Part shown: positions 6,218-6,633 of the stretch, piece by piece
Layout: each line of letters starts with the position of its first letter
Position numbering within the stretch: the stretch's first letter is position 1
From: Halobacteriales archaeon
GTDB taxonomy: Archaea > Thermoplasmatota > E2 > JACPAO01 > JAHFTW01
Reading direction: 5' to 3'
DNA: 6,633 nucleotides
Assembly: GCA_020201445.1 (NCBI GenBank)
Contig: JAIVGU010000034.1
Span: 1-6,633 of the forward strand
Notes under the pieces: generated by a model
The model's input: the letters and a program-made list of their open reading frames with translations, nothing else
Told to the model about the DNA's origin: nothing
The model's database searches: none
Made by a program: the position numbers and the translations under genes

Positions 6218-6559
6218 ATGGGAATTCAACCCGCTCAACGACTGCTCCTTATTGCTATCTTTTCCCTTCTTTCCCTTCTTCCTACTGCGAATGCTATTGC
6301 ATTCCGATTTGCTAACGGCGAACATATAGAGTTGGATGGGAATTCATCGACTTGCCATATTAACACAGGAGGAGTCTGCACAAACTGTGGTGACATGGTT
6401 CCCGTAGGAGTTGGTGGGTATGGACTAGGCACGGACATCGGAACCTATCGGCCATGTGGTAGCTCATGCGATGTGGGTATCCATGCAGGGGGCTTCTGGA
6501 TTGCATGGGACCCGACTTGGTTGCGCACCGGATGTTCGGGTCCGCTTGACCTCCTCTAA
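6218..6559 (+). CDS. Small secreted cysteine-containing protein in a low-GC patch
   Basis: From the ATG at 6218 this is a 113-residue protein. It opens with a clear Sec signal peptide: Arg8, a hydrophobic core L-L-L-I-A-I-F-S-L-L-S-L-L-P, then T-A-N-A as a likely signal peptidase site near residue 26. There is no lipobox, so the product should be released or held by other means. The mature part of roughly 87 residues has six cysteines, including C-x2-C (in V-C-T-N-C) and C-x3-C (in P-C-G-S-S-C), plus Gly-rich turns, suggesting a compact disulfide- or metal-stabilised fold. I do not recognise the family. Codon use differs sharply from its neighbours: ATT, GCT, ATA, TTG and AAC/AAT-type codons are common, whereas the other genes use almost only G- or C-ending codons. 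A TTG at 6194 would extend the N-terminus by eight residues and spoil nothing, but the ATG is simpler. It may be horizontally acquired. Confidence 0.65.
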   Translation: MGIQPAQRLLLIAIFSLLSLLPTANAIAFRFANGEHIELDGNSSTCHINTGGVCTNCGDMVPVGVGGYGLGTDIGTYRPCGSSCDVGIHAGGFWIAWDPTWLRTGCSGPLDLL

Positions 6560-6601
6560 CGATGTAGCCACAGCCCCCGGGCGTTATACTCCACCTGTTG
6601 G

Positions 6602-6620
6602 CCGGATTTGCAGAATCCGG
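6602..6620. repeat. Perfect 7-bp palindrome at the right edge
   Basis: CCGGATT (6602-6608) and AATCCGG (6614-6620) flank a 5-nt spacer. The GGATT-N5-AATCC layout is the same as at 4949-4963 inside the large intergenic repeat. Without the sequence beyond the edge it could be a lone hairpin, an operator for the next gene, or the start of another repeat copy. A TATA-like TTATACT lies just before it at 6584-6590. Confidence 0.4.
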
Positions 6621-6633
6621 GCCCACACCAGAG

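Noticed and set aside
6261..6278. Perfect tandem 9-bp duplication TTTCCCTTC
   Set aside because: It lies in frame in the signal peptide core and encodes S-L-L twice. Slippage in a simple hydrophobic stretch explains it.
6218..6346. 11-bp direct repeat ATGGGAATTCA at 6218-6228 and 6336-6346
   Set aside because: The two copies are in different frames of the same gene, without flanking structure, and are most likely coincidence in a lower-complexity region.

Overview
The window reads as a very GC-rich archaeal chromosome segment, probably from a euryarchaeote. The anchor is an archaeal Nre-family DNA-repair protein with its N-terminal zinc knuckle and a C-terminal PCNA-binding tail. Two lipobox lipoproteins, TATA-like boxes 26-28 nt upstream of several start codons, and strong but scattered Shine-Dalgarno sites fit this. 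The visible proteins lack the heavy acidic bias of haloarchaea. A high-GC Thermoplasmatota-type lineage is a reasonable guess, but the sequence does not prove it.

Layout from left to right. 1-1032 (minus) is a partial lipoprotein of mostly beta-type sequence, running off the left edge. It is divergent from nreA (1269-2540, plus). nreA converges on a minus-strand pair: a stand-alone CheY-like receiver (2671-3063) and, upstream of it, a FAD-dependent DAO-family oxidoreductase (3149-4264). The oxidoreductase is divergent from a 158-residue SEC-C zinc-motif protein (4390-4866, plus). Next is a 286-bp gene-free stretch holding nested inverted repeats built on a 9-bp period. Then comes a lipoprotein whose C-terminal half looks like a degenerate FKBP-type prolyl isomerase domain (5153-6070, plus). 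The last ~560 bp change abruptly to much lower GC (42% by hand count over 6121-6360) and carry a small secreted cysteine-containing protein of unknown family (6218-6559). The right edge holds a short palindrome resembling part of the intergenic repeat.

The genes do not form an obvious pathway. NreA acts in DNA repair, the receiver in signalling, the oxidoreductase in amine or amino-acid metabolism, and the lipoproteins and small secreted protein act at the cell surface. I see no RNA gene, CRISPR array, transposase or toxin-antitoxin pair, and no convincing new multi-gene system. The points most worth following up are the intergenic repeat, the composition break with its secreted protein, the altered FKBP-like lipoprotein, and the recurring leaderless-promoter geometry.
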